Source: a virus. From it: DNA of 49,373 nt. The translations under genes were made by a program, and so were the position numbers. Shown here in pieces: positions 30,041 to 37,730 of this stretch. The stretch is from IMG/VR virus record IMGVR_UViG_3300042115_000016, positions 1 through 49,373 of that record, one strand, 5' to 3'. How positions within the stretch are numbered: position 1 is the stretch's first letter; the number at the start of each line of letters is the position of its first letter. The notes under the pieces are model-generated. The model was not told where the DNA came from, made no database searches, and saw nothing but the letters and a program-made list of their open reading frames with translations.

Positions 30041-30064
30041 AAAAAGGGGCCTCAGAGGCCCCTT
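30041..30064 (-). terminator. Terminator-like hairpin between chaperone and tape measure
   Basis: On the minus strand, AAGGGGCCTC-T-GAGGCCCCTT then TTTCG. It covers the stop codon of the frameshift ORF (30052) and lies just before the tape measure start. Because the late operon continues, it probably attenuates transcription or sets a ratio between upstream and downstream genes. Confidence 0.7.
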
Positions 30065-30237
30065 GCTTCAAGTTGCGCCACTCGGGCGGCGTGCAGTTCG
30101 GTGATCGTCTGATTGAACCGTTCTACATCACCCAGCGAGTACGTCCCGTCGTTCAACTGCGCCCAGGTGCAAAGGGGAGGGCATACGCCTTCGATCCCCG
30201 TACACGGACGCATCAGATACCAGTTTACTGCGCTTCG
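30052..30237 (-). CDS. Frameshift extension of tail assembly chaperone (GT-like, DUF6889 type)
   Basis: After a -1 shift at the GGGAAAC heptamer (30243-30237), ribosomes enter this frame and add 61 residues (RSAVNWYLMRPCTGIEGVCP ... SLGDVERFNQTITELHAARV). The fusion is 193 residues long. The W-Y-L-M-R-P pattern matches the small DUF6889-type ORF seen after tail chaperones. The open frame runs back to 30288 but lacks its own ribosome site, supporting expression by frameshift. Confidence 0.8.
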   Translation of the reverse strand, partial: RSAVNWYLMRPCTGIEGVCPPLCTWAQLNDGTYSLGDVERFNQTITELHAARVAQLEARGL

Positions 30238-30632
30238 TTTCCCGGGGCTGGCGGCTGCTTGGCGTCGTCGATGGCGCTTTGCAGCCACGAGGAAAAATCC
30301 CCGAGATTGAAAATCAGTAGCTTCGACAACAATTCGTTGTACTCGACCATGCGACCGGAGAAGTCCTCGACCGTGACGGGGATCGTCGTACCGGCGACGA
30401 ACACCTGATTCATGATGATCTCAGCAACCTTGACCTTTGCGGCGTACTGCATACCCATCATCATCGTCCGAACGATTTTGTCATCCAGCGACTTACCCAG
30501 GTTGGCGGCAACCATAGCCTTGTCGATCAGGATCGGAGCCAACATGCTCAGCAGTTCATCCTGTTTCACTGCTGACGCCATTGCCGCGTTATACGTCTTG
30601 GCGCCGACGGTGAATGCTTTGACTTGACTCAT
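30225..30632 (-). CDS. Tail assembly chaperone (G-like) with frameshift site
   Basis: This 135-residue protein begins MSQVKAFTVGAKTYNAAMAS and is helical in the middle (KIVRTMMMGMQYAAKVKVAE). It precedes the tape measure, the usual place of the G/GT chaperone. Codons CCG GGA AAC near the end contain the slippery G GGA AAC, followed within 12 bases by the normal stop. The zero-frame product ends after NEAQ; the shifted product continues in the next ORF. Confidence 0.85.
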   Translation of the reverse strand: MSQVKAFTVGAKTYNAAMASAVKQDELLSMLAPILIDKAMVAANLGKSLDDKIVRTMMMGMQYAAKVKVAEIIMNQVFVAGTTIPVTVEDFSGRMVEYNELLSKLLIFNLGDFSSWLQSAIDDAKQPPAPGNEAQ

Positions 30633-30635
30633 CGA

Positions 30636-31043
30636 TTAACCCCGGCTCGCCGTCCAGTTGTTGAACTCGAACATGAACTGATCGTCATTGATGGTCATGC
30701 CGCCGCGACCACGCTCGCCGTCGTTCACCATCACGCCTTCGACGCCGAGGGCAACCTCAAGGGTGCCGATCTGCGTGTAAGTCAGCGTGATGTTGGCGTT
30801 TGACGTGTGGAGGCCTTGCAGGTATGCCGAGTCGGGCGAACCCGGGTTCAGGTACAGGCTCACCGCACGCCCCGGGTTGATCCGGTTGAGGCGAATGGCG
30901 TTACCACCCTGACCGCGCCGAAGCGCCGCCTTCGGGTCGATTGGGGCGTCGGTGTACGGTGTAGCAGTCTCGCCCCAATCTTTGATCTGACGACCGTTGA
31001 CGGTGACGACACAGAGGTCCGTAGAGAAGTTACTCAAAGACAT
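30636..31043 (-). CDS. Tail tube protein (DUF3277 type)
   Basis: This 135-residue protein has MSLSNFSTDLCVVTVNGRQI, GKGGNAIRLNRINPGRAV-like strands (GNAIRLNRINPGRAVSLYL) and GGMTINDDQFMFEFNNWTAS near the end. This is the pattern of DUF3277 tube proteins encoded directly after a DUF3383-type sheath. It forms the inner tube of the contractile tail. Confidence 0.85.
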   Translation of the reverse strand: MSLSNFSTDLCVVTVNGRQIKDWGETATPYTDAPIDPKAALRRGQGGNAIRLNRINPGRAVSLYLNPGSPDSAYLQGLHTSNANITLTYTQIGTLEVALGVEGVMVNDGERGRGGMTINDDQFMFEFNNWTASRG

Positions 31044-31054
31044 TGCGATACCCC

Positions 31055-32194
31055 TTAGTAGACGTCGATATCGACTTGGACAGCATGGATAGCGCCAGCG
31101 CGAAAGATACGGATGCGGAGTGGTGCCGATTTACGAGCATTACGATCAGCCTCGGACAAATCGAGGATGTCCTCGGGTTTGGTCATGATCTCGAAACCAA
31201 TGGTGTATTTCTCGATACCATCATCTGGGTCGATGTAATTGCGCGGGCCAAGATAACCGTTCGAGATGAACTGCTGACACACTTGACGCGCTGTACCAAT
31301 CAGAACAGCCTGACCGACAGGGGTCTGTGCCAGTTTGGTTGGGTTGTTCGCCAGGGCGTTATACAAAGCGGTGGTGAGGAAGTTCACCATTGCGTCCAAG
31401 TTCACAACGTCATCGATGAACTCGCCGTATGCACTGTGGGTTCTGGTGTTAATCCAGCGCCCCGCGTCAGTCGAACCTTGATTGTCCACGACGGTGTAAA
31501 ACACAGCCTTGACGGTGTCGAGCATCATGTTCGAATAAGCGGTGTCGGTCAGATCCTCGGCGGTCACACCGGGGGATTTCTTGAACTCGCCGGTGATGGT
31601 CGACAAGTCGGCCGAGTAGTTCACGGCGGCGAAGTGTTTCGCCAGGGCGTTACCGGCATACGCGTCGGTCGCGTGGACCGGCGTGAACACGTGGCGGAAC
31701 CCGGCAGTCGTGAAGTCAATCGCGATATTGCCCGCAGTGTTCGCACGGATCAGCCCTGCCGACGTACCGGTCTGGTTGTTGATGAACATCGAACCGTTAT
31801 CTTCACACCATTGAGCGATCAGGGTAGCGGTCGCTTCAACTGCCAGGATCGGCGCGGTGATCATAGTCCAATACCACCAGACGACGTTACGTGCCTTGTT
31901 CAGCGTAGCGGTGAAGGTCGCATCAGCAAGAGCGGTTGCCCACACTTTGAGTTCACGCGTTGCCGGGGTGCCGCCGAGCCAGCGCTGGGCAGCCTTGTAC
32001 GTCTCGGTGGTGTCCGGGAAATCAACCGCTAGAGCGGTCAGCGTGAAATAGGTACGGTAGGTATCGGCGGTGAATCCGACAGGAAGCTCGCCGTTCGGAG
32101 CGAACAACATCGCGCTTGCGAAGTTAGCTGTCCCGAGGCCCGCAGGTCGAATTCTCGTGTTGATCTGAATGATATTCGTTGCTGGGTAGCTCAT
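31055..32194 (-). CDS. Contractile tail sheath (DUF3383 type)
   Basis: This 379-residue protein begins MSYPATNIIQINTRIRPAGL and shows FTLTALAVDFPDTTETYKAA, VFTPVHATDAYAGNALAKHF and a C-terminal YVAL-type strand exchange region (PLRIRIFRAGAIHAVQVDID). It corresponds to DUF3383 sheath proteins. GGAGTTAGCAA precedes the ATG. It lies next to the tube gene; the spike module lies upstream. Confidence 0.9.
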   Translation of the reverse strand: MSYPATNIIQINTRIRPAGLGTANFASAMLFAPNGELPVGFTADTYRTYFTLTALAVDFPDTTETYKAAQRWLGGTPATRELKVWATALADATFTATLNKARNVVWWYWTMITAPILAVEATATLIAQWCEDNGSMFINNQTGTSAGLIRANTAGNIAIDFTTAGFRHVFTPVHATDAYAGNALAKHFAAVNYSADLSTITGEFKKSPGVTAEDLTDTAYSNMMLDTVKAVFYTVVDNQGSTDAGRWINTRTHSAYGEFIDDVVNLDAMVNFLTTALYNALANNPTKLAQTPVGQAVLIGTARQVCQQFISNGYLGPRNYIDPDDGIEKYTIGFEIMTKPEDILDLSEADRNARKSAPLRIRIFRAGAIHAVQVDIDVY

Positions 32195-32264
32195 TTGCTA
32201 ACTCCGAGAAGGTGTGTAATCCCGCGAGAGTCTATCACGGGATTTGAGGGTGTGGCTATGCGTA

Positions 32265-33026
32265 TCAGAACGTCGCAATCCCATAATTAGCTGAGAGAAA
32301 ATTACTCAGGTATGTAAAGTTCGCATCGATCTCCGCTTTCGACAGAACGGCATCGTGCATCGCGACAAGCGCGACATCGGACGATCCGGTTTCCCCTGTG
32401 TATGTCCCACCAATAAGAATAGGAGATCCCGTGTAAACTGTCCGCGCCCCCGCTGTCGAATCAAACGACCAAGTAGTCGTACCGTTCTTGCGCCATCCGG
32501 TACGAGCTACACCATCCGCCTGTACGACACCCGCGAATCCATTCCATGAGTCCATGTTTGCGCCGGTAACGGGGAGCGCGAATGCCTGACCTGTTGTCGC
32601 CTGGCTTCGGTCAAATCGATTTTGTAGGTTGCTGGTTTCCTCCCACTGCATTGAGTCTCCACGGAACTGGCTTGCAACGAAACGCCGGTTAGAGACAAGA
32701 CATGCGCGGTCTATCGTTGCGGATATTGGCTTTGGACGAGCGATAATCAACCATGTTCGATCAACGGTTTCGACCAATCCTGTATTGAAGTAGTTGGCTG
32801 GGCCAAGTGTTGCGCCAAACGATCCGAATGCTGGAGCCCCGGTCGCGGCTAGGGGCTTGGTAGGGTCGGCGTAGTTCTTCAGGCTGACCGCCGAATTGCC
32901 ATTAATCAGATACAGGCCGGTAAGCCCGGCTGCATTTGGCAGGGATAACTCAGCAAAGCTAGATAGCTTGCGGTGAGCACCTGGAAGAACCACATCCCCA
33001 AGTTTCAGGCTGTTAGTCGTTGACAT
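32265..33026 (-). CDS. Tail-spike accessory with LamG/concanavalin-like fold
   Basis: This 253-residue protein has strands such as TVDRTWLIIARPKPISATID, NMDSWNGFAGVVQADGVART and the end SSDVALVAMHDAVLSKAEID, which resemble the LamG/concanavalin carbohydrate-binding domain. The N-terminus (MSTTNSLKLGDVVLPG) is a short attachment segment. With the SGNH spike next to it, it is probably part of the adsorption apparatus. Its base composition is more A+T-rich than the surrounding tail genes. Confidence 0.65.
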   Translation of the reverse strand: MSTTNSLKLGDVVLPGAHRKLSSFAELSLPNAAGLTGLYLINGNSAVSLKNYADPTKPLAATGAPAFGSFGATLGPANYFNTGLVETVDRTWLIIARPKPISATIDRACLVSNRRFVASQFRGDSMQWEETSNLQNRFDRSQATTGQAFALPVTGANMDSWNGFAGVVQADGVARTGWRKNGTTTWSFDSTAGARTVYTGSPILIGGTYTGETGSSDVALVAMHDAVLSKAEIDANFTYLSNFLSANYGIATF

Positions 33027-33031
33027 CTAGA

Positions 33032-34318
33032 TCACCTGTCGTTGAAGAATTTAATGGACGTTCTACCTGCCGGCGTTTGAGCGCCAGCACTACTTAAGTG
33101 GAAGTCGTCATCAAACGAGCCGAGGGTATTCATTTGCGCCCATGTGCCGAACTCGTCATACAGGCTGTAAAACTCACACCCCAGAGAAGCCGATAGGCGG
33201 ACCATGGCATTGCGGAAATTAACAAGGGGTATCGTTGCCACGCCATTGGTCTTGGCGGGAGCCATTAATATAATCCCAACGCTCGGTACGGCTGCGCGGT
33301 ATGCGTTTATCAGCGTTGTTAGATGTGTTTCAAAATCTGCCACGGTGACTGATTGGCGATAGTCATTGGTGCCGAGGATGATAACCACTACATCCGGATC
33401 CAGTTTGGTGGCGTAGTACCCGATCTTATTGGAAAACACCGCTAAGTTCTGCGCGATTGAACCGGAGTTCCCGCACTTGTTGAGAATAGCACCCGCTACC
33501 GCATCGCGGGTAAAATACATTCCGTGAATACAAACTGTACCAGTGTTAGCCGCAGTAGTACGCACCTCGACGGTCCTCGCGATGTTAGCCATGTCAGTGA
33601 TCTTCACAGACAGGGTGGTACCGGTGTTGGCGCAAGTCACTGTTTTCCAAGTGCCGGAATCAGACTCCTTGTACTCAAAGTATCCATTTAGGTCTTGATA
33701 GAAAATCTCCACCTCGGTAGACGTAACATTGCCGACCAGCCATCGTGCGTTGGTAGCCGTGGTAGAGATAGATCGACCATCAATACCGCAGCCATTAGTA
33801 GGGGCCAGCCCGGCAGTAGACGCGTCGTACTGTGTCCAAGTGCCGATCAATGTAGATGTCAAGCCATTGAGAGTGTTGGTTCCCGAGTTAACTGCGAACC
33901 AGCCGTCAGCACTCTTACCGAATAAGGCGTACAGCCTGTCAGCAATAGCCTGGGACACGGGCGGTAGCTCAGCCCAAGAGTCGCCAGTGATCAGAACCTT
34001 CGGCTGAGAAAGCAGGCCGGCGCGAAGCTTGCCGGCAGCGGCTCGATACTTGAACAGGGTCCGACCGTCGGAACTGGTTTTCAGGGAGTTGGTGTATGCT
34101 GCTGAAAACGCCGAGATGTTTTCAGCCAGCGGCGGAGCAACATCTGTAGCGCCGAGCAGCCCGTTTTGCAACCATAACACCACATTGGGGTCTGGTGCGT
34201 TATCCCACGCCAGCGGGACCATTATGTCGTCAGCCGTCGCACTTGGGATCTTATCGGTACTGGCATAGAGTGCGTCAGCCTGCGTTTTACTTATCCCCGG
34301 CGCATCAAGAATACTCAT
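33032..34318 (-). CDS. SGNH-hydrolase tail spike
   Basis: This 428-residue protein has a short N-terminal attachment part and an SGNH esterase domain: KVLITGDSWAELPP with Ser114 (block I), VVIILGTNDYRQS (block III, Asn) and DDDFHLSSAG near the C-terminus with Asp404/His407 (block V). Such spikes deacetylate O-antigen or capsule during adsorption. A beta-rich insertion (about 140-260) may hold the carbohydrate-binding part. It is the central gene of a module placed between the sheath and neck genes. Confidence 0.85.
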   Translation of the reverse strand: MSILDAPGISKTQADALYASTDKIPSATADDIMVPLAWDNAPDPNVVLWLQNGLLGATDVAPPLAENISAFSAAYTNSLKTSSDGRTLFKYRAAAGKLRAGLLSQPKVLITGDSWAELPPVSQAIADRLYALFGKSADGWFAVNSGTNTLNGLTSTLIGTWTQYDASTAGLAPTNGCGIDGRSISTTATNARWLVGNVTSTEVEIFYQDLNGYFEYKESDSGTWKTVTCANTGTTLSVKITDMANIARTVEVRTTAANTGTVCIHGMYFTRDAVAGAILNKCGNSGSIAQNLAVFSNKIGYYATKLDPDVVVIILGTNDYRQSVTVADFETHLTTLINAYRAAVPSVGIILMAPAKTNGVATIPLVNFRNAMVRLSASLGCEFYSLYDEFGTWAQMNTLGSFDDDFHLSSAGAQTPAGRTSIKFFNDR

Positions 34319-34326
34319 GGGTCACC

Positions 34327-34758
34327 TTATACAATTGTGATGGCGGGTTGAGCTGTCACGGCACCATTAACATCTCTGGTGACGGCCGGCTGCGTAATAA
34401 GTTTTGCCGGAGTACCAGCATACGTCGCATGCCAAGCATCAATTGCGCCAGGAAATTCAACGCTCGCAACGTCGGTCGTGAACACGCCAGTAATGCCATC
34501 AGGCCATACTATGCTTGCCGATATGATCGCGCTATTCGCATCTCTCGTAGCCGAGACGAGTTGAAATGTCTGCGTATATGCCCACCCGGAAAGTGTCGAC
34601 GAATTGGCAGACGCCATCTGAGTCGACAAGGCTGCCGTGCGATTAAGCAGGGCCTGAGCCTGACTGTTCATTGGTCCACCGGGACCACCCAACGCCGGAG
34701 TGGTGACCTCCAACTGTGGGACGTTGTCCATACCCGGAACAGGTGTAAGGTTCGTCAT
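34327..34758 (-). CDS. Spike-module N-terminal/anchor-like protein
   Basis: This 143-residue protein begins MTNLTPVPGMDNVPQLEVTT and PALGGPGGPMNSQAQALLNR, a sequence common at the N-terminus of Pseudomonas tail spikes (attachment domain with 'QAQALLNRTA'). It ends in a beta-rich domain (SIVWPDGITGVFTTDVASVE). I infer that it anchors the SGNH and LamG-like proteins to the virion. Confidence 0.7.
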   Translation of the reverse strand: MTNLTPVPGMDNVPQLEVTTPALGGPGGPMNSQAQALLNRTAALSTQMASANSSTLSGWAYTQTFQLVSATRDANSAIISASIVWPDGITGVFTTDVASVEFPGAIDAWHATYAGTPAKLITQPAVTRDVNGAVTAQPAITIV

Positions 34759-35348
34759 GCTGTTGCCCCGCTCAATGTGTAGTTACCGTCAAGCACCCAT
34801 GATCCATCCACGAGTAGGGTGGTTGGTGGGCCAATGTTGATCGTCTCTAGCGTCACACCGTTTTCATTCTCCACGATCACGCTGGCGCTGAGGATGTTGT
34901 TCACGTCGTTGATATTCGACACCTCGTAACCGAGACGAATCGAGATCTGCGCACGCTGTTCCCAGTTGACCGATTGCAACGCTGTGAGGTTGTTGGCGGC
35001 GGAAGTACCCAACCAGCGTACTTTTGCGCGGAACAGATCCATCGACACATCGGGGCGCTTGTTGCACTCCTTGAGACGTTCGACCCGGGTCATTGCGTCG
35101 CCTCGGTAGAAATTCACACTGGCTGTGGCGATGACCTGAGCGCGGACGTCGACGGTTACGAGGTCGCCCACCTTGTTGACGGGGTAAATGTGAGCCTGAC
35201 CGCGCTGGTCGATACTCTGGCGCGGGCGAATCGACGCATACTCACCGGTAGGCGATTTGGCGTTCTGATCCGCCAGGATGCACTCGGGGACGCCCGTCAC
35301 GGTCATGATGATCGGTCGCAGAATGGCGAACAGTTCCTCATTGGTCAT
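34755..35348 (-). CDS. Neck/tail terminator protein (gp12-like)
   Basis: This 197-residue protein begins MTNEELFAILRPIIMTVTGV and has AKSPTGEYASIRPRQSIDQR and AQISIRLGYEVSNINDVNNI, matching the LIC12162/phage neck terminator gp12-like group. It should cap the tail tube at the head-tail joint. Its last C-terminal strands (ENGVTLETINIGPPTTLLVD) point to a small appended beta domain. Confidence 0.8.
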   Translation of the reverse strand: MTNEELFAILRPIIMTVTGVPECILADQNAKSPTGEYASIRPRQSIDQRGQAHIYPVNKVGDLVTVDVRAQVIATASVNFYRGDAMTRVERLKECNKRPDVSMDLFRAKVRWLGTSAANNLTALQSVNWEQRAQISIRLGYEVSNINDVNNILSASVIVENENGVTLETINIGPPTTLLVDGSWVLDGNYTLSGATA

Positions 35349-35694
35349 CTTGGCGGCTCACGATAATTTTGCAGTAATTGCGCCAGTACCGGTTGTCGCA
35401 CTTGTGCGCCTTCCACGTTTGACCGATGAAAGTCCACGTACCGGTTTGGTCGATCAGTTGCATGTTGCCCGCGTTCACGTAGATGCGTCGTGCGTCGACG
35501 ATCCGTTCACCGCCCTGTTGCAGAAAGTCGAGTTCTCGCTCGCTGACGGGCTGGATGTTCACGACGTAGGGTTCGGTGGTGGTCGAGCCAGGGACAAATA
35601 TCCCGTCGACGTAGCCGCCGCCAGTCATCGCTGTGCGAGTAGCAGGGACCGACACGAATACCGCGTCAATGTGTCCGATCATATCGAGCGACAA
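35338..35694 (-). CDS. Head-tail connector/neck protein
   Basis: This 118-residue beta-rich protein contains VSVPATRTAMTGGGYVDGIF and VSERELDFLQQGGERIVDAR, with ends similar to head-completion/neck proteins. The frame starts at TTG 35694, seven bases after a good GAGGGG; the first ATG is twelve bases later. It overlaps the terminator gene and is two bases from the HK97 gp10-like gene. Specific family is uncertain. Confidence 0.65.
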   Translation of the reverse strand: MSLDMIGHIDAVFVSVPATRTAMTGGGYVDGIFVPGSTTTEPYVVNIQPVSERELDFLQQGGERIVDARRIYVNAGNMQLIDQTGTWTFIGQTWKAHKCDNRYWRNYCKIIVSRQDDQ

Positions 35695-35695
35695 T

Positions 35696-36178
35696 TTACA
35701 ACCCCTCTGTCGGTTTTTCGTCGGTGACTGTGGACGTGACAGAGGCGCGCATTCTACCCGTGTCGATAAGGGGGTTATCCGATCCCTTCTTGGCGATTGT
35801 ATACGGTGCGTTGGGCGGTGTCTTCAGATCCGTGATGTACTGCTGGGTCGCACCAGCCGCCAGGATGCCGACACCCTCGATGACAGTGTCGCAGTTTGCA
35901 CCTTTGCCGATCTGGTCGCGTACATAGTCAATCACATCAACAGTACCCGACTGCACGCCGACGTCGAGCCAGGGGCGGGCGGGAATCTTGGGTGGTCCAT
36001 CGGTTCCGAAATGTTGGAGAGCGCCGAGTTCGGCCTCGGTCATCTGTGCACCTTCGACTTTCCCCGCGTCCTCGTGAATCCCGACAAGCGCGTAACGTCC
36101 GCCGCGAAACTTTTTCAGTTCCGTTTTGAGGGTGTCGACGGCCCGTTGGAAGTCAACGGTTTTCAGTGAGATAGCCAT
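35696..36178 (-). CDS. HK97 gp10-like tail completion protein
   Basis: This 160-residue protein has LKTELKKFRGGRYALVGIHE and a conserved LGALQHFGTDGPPKIPARPW segment, diagnostic of gp10-like/HK97-type completion proteins ('N-E-FGT-IPARP'). The C-terminus has LIDTGRMRASVTS, also typical. It is the first gene of the connector/tail operon, directly downstream of CGGGGTA element copy 2. Confidence 0.9.
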   Translation of the reverse strand: MAISLKTVDFQRAVDTLKTELKKFRGGRYALVGIHEDAGKVEGAQMTEAELGALQHFGTDGPPKIPARPWLDVGVQSGTVDVIDYVRDQIGKGANCDTVIEGVGILAAGATQQYITDLKTPPNAPYTIAKKGSDNPLIDTGRMRASVTSTVTDEKPTEGL

Positions 36179-36211
36179 GTCTCGAATAATACCACAACGG
36201 TTATCGTGACA

Positions 36212-36248
36212 ATCCTTACCCCGGTAATTCTATACGGGGTAAGGATTC
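36212..36248 (-). promoter_or_regulatory. Hairpin in the leader of the tail operon
   Basis: AATCCTTACCCCG (36212-36224) and its exact complement (36236-36248) are separated by 11 bases. It is about 35 bases upstream of the gp10-like start, so it would form in the mRNA leader. Element copy 1 has a shorter counterpart at 324-348 before terS. Confidence 0.65.
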
Positions 36249-36480
36249 GGGGTATCGCTGAGAGTACCGGAATAGACACATCCTTTTATTTTATACCCCG
36301 ATACCCTTAATAAATTATATTGGTAGTAGGAATGATATGTATGTAATACAGTAACGTATATAGCTGGCGGCGTGAGAGTGAGATCGATGCGGGGTATTCG
36401 GGTAACACCCCTGAAACCCGCGAGCTAGAGCGCTAGAATCGTACCCCGGATAGGTTACGAGTTTCGGGGTACGGGGTATG
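36216..36480. repeat. CGGGGTA-rich intergenic element, copy 2
   Basis: This is the second, diverged copy of the element at 321-593, in the same orientation, with about eight TACCCCG/CGGGGTA motifs around an A+T-rich core. It lies upstream of the gp10-like/tail operon, as copy 1 lies upstream of terS. The two copies flank the head module (about 13.4 kb across the circle junction). Confidence 0.8.
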
Positions 36481-36514
36481 GTTTCAGCACCAGTAAACCT
36501 GGGAAAGACATTTC

Positions 36515-36623
36515 GTGACCAGTAACACCAATGTGGTCACGCTGGAACTACCAAGTCACCCTCATTTCCGTGACCAGAAAATCACAGCGGACGTTTCGTG
36601 ACTATCTGACACGATCTGGTCAC
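36515..36623. repeat. Cluster of five GTGACCA-type sites
   Basis: GTGACCA at 36515-36521 and 36570-36576, the complement TGGTCAC at 36534-36540 and 36617-36623, and GTGACTA at 36598-36604. Three of the direct copies are preceded by TTTC(C)G, giving TTTCGTGACCAG. Spacing is irregular (about 13-37 bases). This looks like binding sites for a regulator or replication initiator next to the promoter at 36648. Confidence 0.6.
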
Positions 36624-36647
36624 AAATGACCGTTCGTCCGACCATGA

Positions 36648-36675
36648 TTGACGGTTTCGTCATTTCACCCATACT
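36648..36675 (+). promoter_or_regulatory. Early promoter with palindromic operator
   Basis: TTGACG (36648-36653), 16 bases, CATACT (36670-36675), with the operator TGACG-GTTT-CGTCA at 36649-36662. It drives the 188-residue gene at 36757. Confidence 0.78.
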
Positions 36676-36756
36676 GACATTGCCGCACAGACATGATAAC
36701 GACGGCGCTACACATGCACGGACGCTACCCAACCTAAACACTTGAGGTAGTGAACA

Positions 36757-37323
36757 ATGAACGCTCAAACATTAGCAGTGGACTTCACCAACATCGCACG
36801 CAAAGCCAAAGGCGTTGAAAGCGCCGCAAACGGGATGTTCTCGACATTAAAGGCTGAGGACGTTGCCGACCTGGGTCACTTCAACGAGGTAGTCCGGGAC
36901 GCCTTCAAGATCAACGGGTGGAGTCAGACAGCGGGTCGCCCCGTGGCAGGCTCTAAAGAGAAGCCCGCACCCGACGCCGTAAAACTCTACGTGTCAACCT
37001 TCCGAGCCGCCTACCGCCTGGGTCTTGACGTTCTCAGCTTTGAGACGGTCGGGGCGATGCGTACGACCATCCGTGAGATACGTGCAGCCTCGCACCAGCG
37101 CAAGCTTGCCGAGCCGCCAGCACCGTCGCGTCCTGAGATGGAAGGAGTGATCGTGACGGGTGCGGATACCCTAATAGGTAAACTGTGGCATGACGCGATG
37201 TTGCTGGCCGATAAGATCCCCACCGACCATCAGCAAGAGATGGAACGCGAAGTACGAATGGTGATGCAGCGGTTCCTTCGATTCGCACCGCCCGAACTCA
37301 CCCTGGTGCCGATGGCGGCGTGA
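36757..37323 (+). CDS. Unknown early protein near the GTGACCA sites
   Basis: This 188-residue protein begins MNAQTLAVDFTNIARKAKGV and is helical throughout (DVADLGHFNEVVRDAFKING, PDAVKLYVSTFRAAYRLGLD, TVGAMRTTIREIRAASHQRK). The basic, helical character and the position beside the GTGACCA cluster make a DNA-binding or regulatory role plausible, but no family is recognised. GAGGTAGTGAAC is upstream of the ATG. Confidence 0.65.
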   Translation: MNAQTLAVDFTNIARKAKGVESAANGMFSTLKAEDVADLGHFNEVVRDAFKINGWSQTAGRPVAGSKEKPAPDAVKLYVSTFRAAYRLGLDVLSFETVGAMRTTIREIRAASHQRKLAEPPAPSRPEMEGVIVTGADTLIGKLWHDAMLLADKIPTDHQQEMEREVRMVMQRFLRFAPPELTLVPMAA

Positions 37324-37334
37324 TAATAATTATA

Positions 37335-37363
37335 TTGACAGGCTCGTCATTCTGATCCACAGT
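37335..37363 (+). promoter_or_regulatory. Early promoter with near-perfect operator
   Basis: TTGACA (37335-37340), 17 bases, CACAGT (37358-37363), with TGACA-GGCT-CGTCA at 37336-37349 (one mismatch to the palindrome). It drives the four-gene cluster 37399-38121. Confidence 0.68.
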
Positions 37364-37398
37364 GACTCCATCGAACCCCAACCGATGGAGTCACAACC

Positions 37399-37599
37399 AT
37401 GAAACACGTCGCAGGCAGTATCTACGAGATCGTCACCGGTCAAAGTTTCACGCAGCGTCTGATTCGTCGCAAAGTCGGCAACGTGTTCCGTCGGTTGAGG
37501 GGTGAGGCACCGCGCCGGAGCTGGGAAGACGGTCGAGTCAACAAACCAAGCGTCGAAGAATGTCAGCGCCTGAACGACGAAGCGGGGCGGTCGGTATGA
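37399..37599 (+). CDS. Small basic protein
   Basis: This 66-residue arginine-rich protein reads MKHVAGSIYEIVTGQSFTQR, then LIRRKVGNVFRRLRGEAPRR. It has no recognised domain; the basic middle suggests nucleic-acid binding. Its stop overlaps the next start (ATGA). Confidence 0.6.
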   Translation: MKHVAGSIYEIVTGQSFTQRLIRRKVGNVFRRLRGEAPRRSWEDGRVNKPSVEECQRLNDEAGRSV

Positions 37600-37730
37600 T
37601 CGCGCTACTGGTGTTCAGGTTCTTCGTGCTGCGCGAGAAACCGTCGATCAAGCCCAAGCCGGTGTATCACCGCACGTGGCCCGACGAAGTCCCAGGCTAT
37701 CCGGCATCAGAGTTCGTGAGGGGGCTATGA
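37596..37730 (+). CDS. Small hydrophobic-start protein
   Basis: This 44-residue protein starts MIALLVFRFFVLREKPSIKP and continues KPVYHRTWPDEVPGYPASEF. A short hydrophobic N-terminus could be a membrane anchor. It is coupled on both sides by ATGA overlaps. Confidence 0.55.
   Translation: MIALLVFRFFVLREKPSIKPKPVYHRTWPDEVPGYPASEFVRGL

Larger units (their letters stand above)
36179..36756. other. Intergenic control region (no gene)
   Basis: No gene is seen. It contains a 13-base inverted repeat hairpin (36212-36248), CGGGGTA element copy 2 (36216-36480), five GTGACCA-type sites (36515-36623), and the early promoter at 36648 that reads to the right. It therefore serves the tail operon leftward and the accessory cluster rightward. 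Confidence 0.75.

Noticed and set aside
31043-32032. Plus-strand ORF of 329 residues opposite the sheath gene
   Set aside because: It mirrors the codon pattern of the sheath gene, with no ribosome site and no family resemblance.
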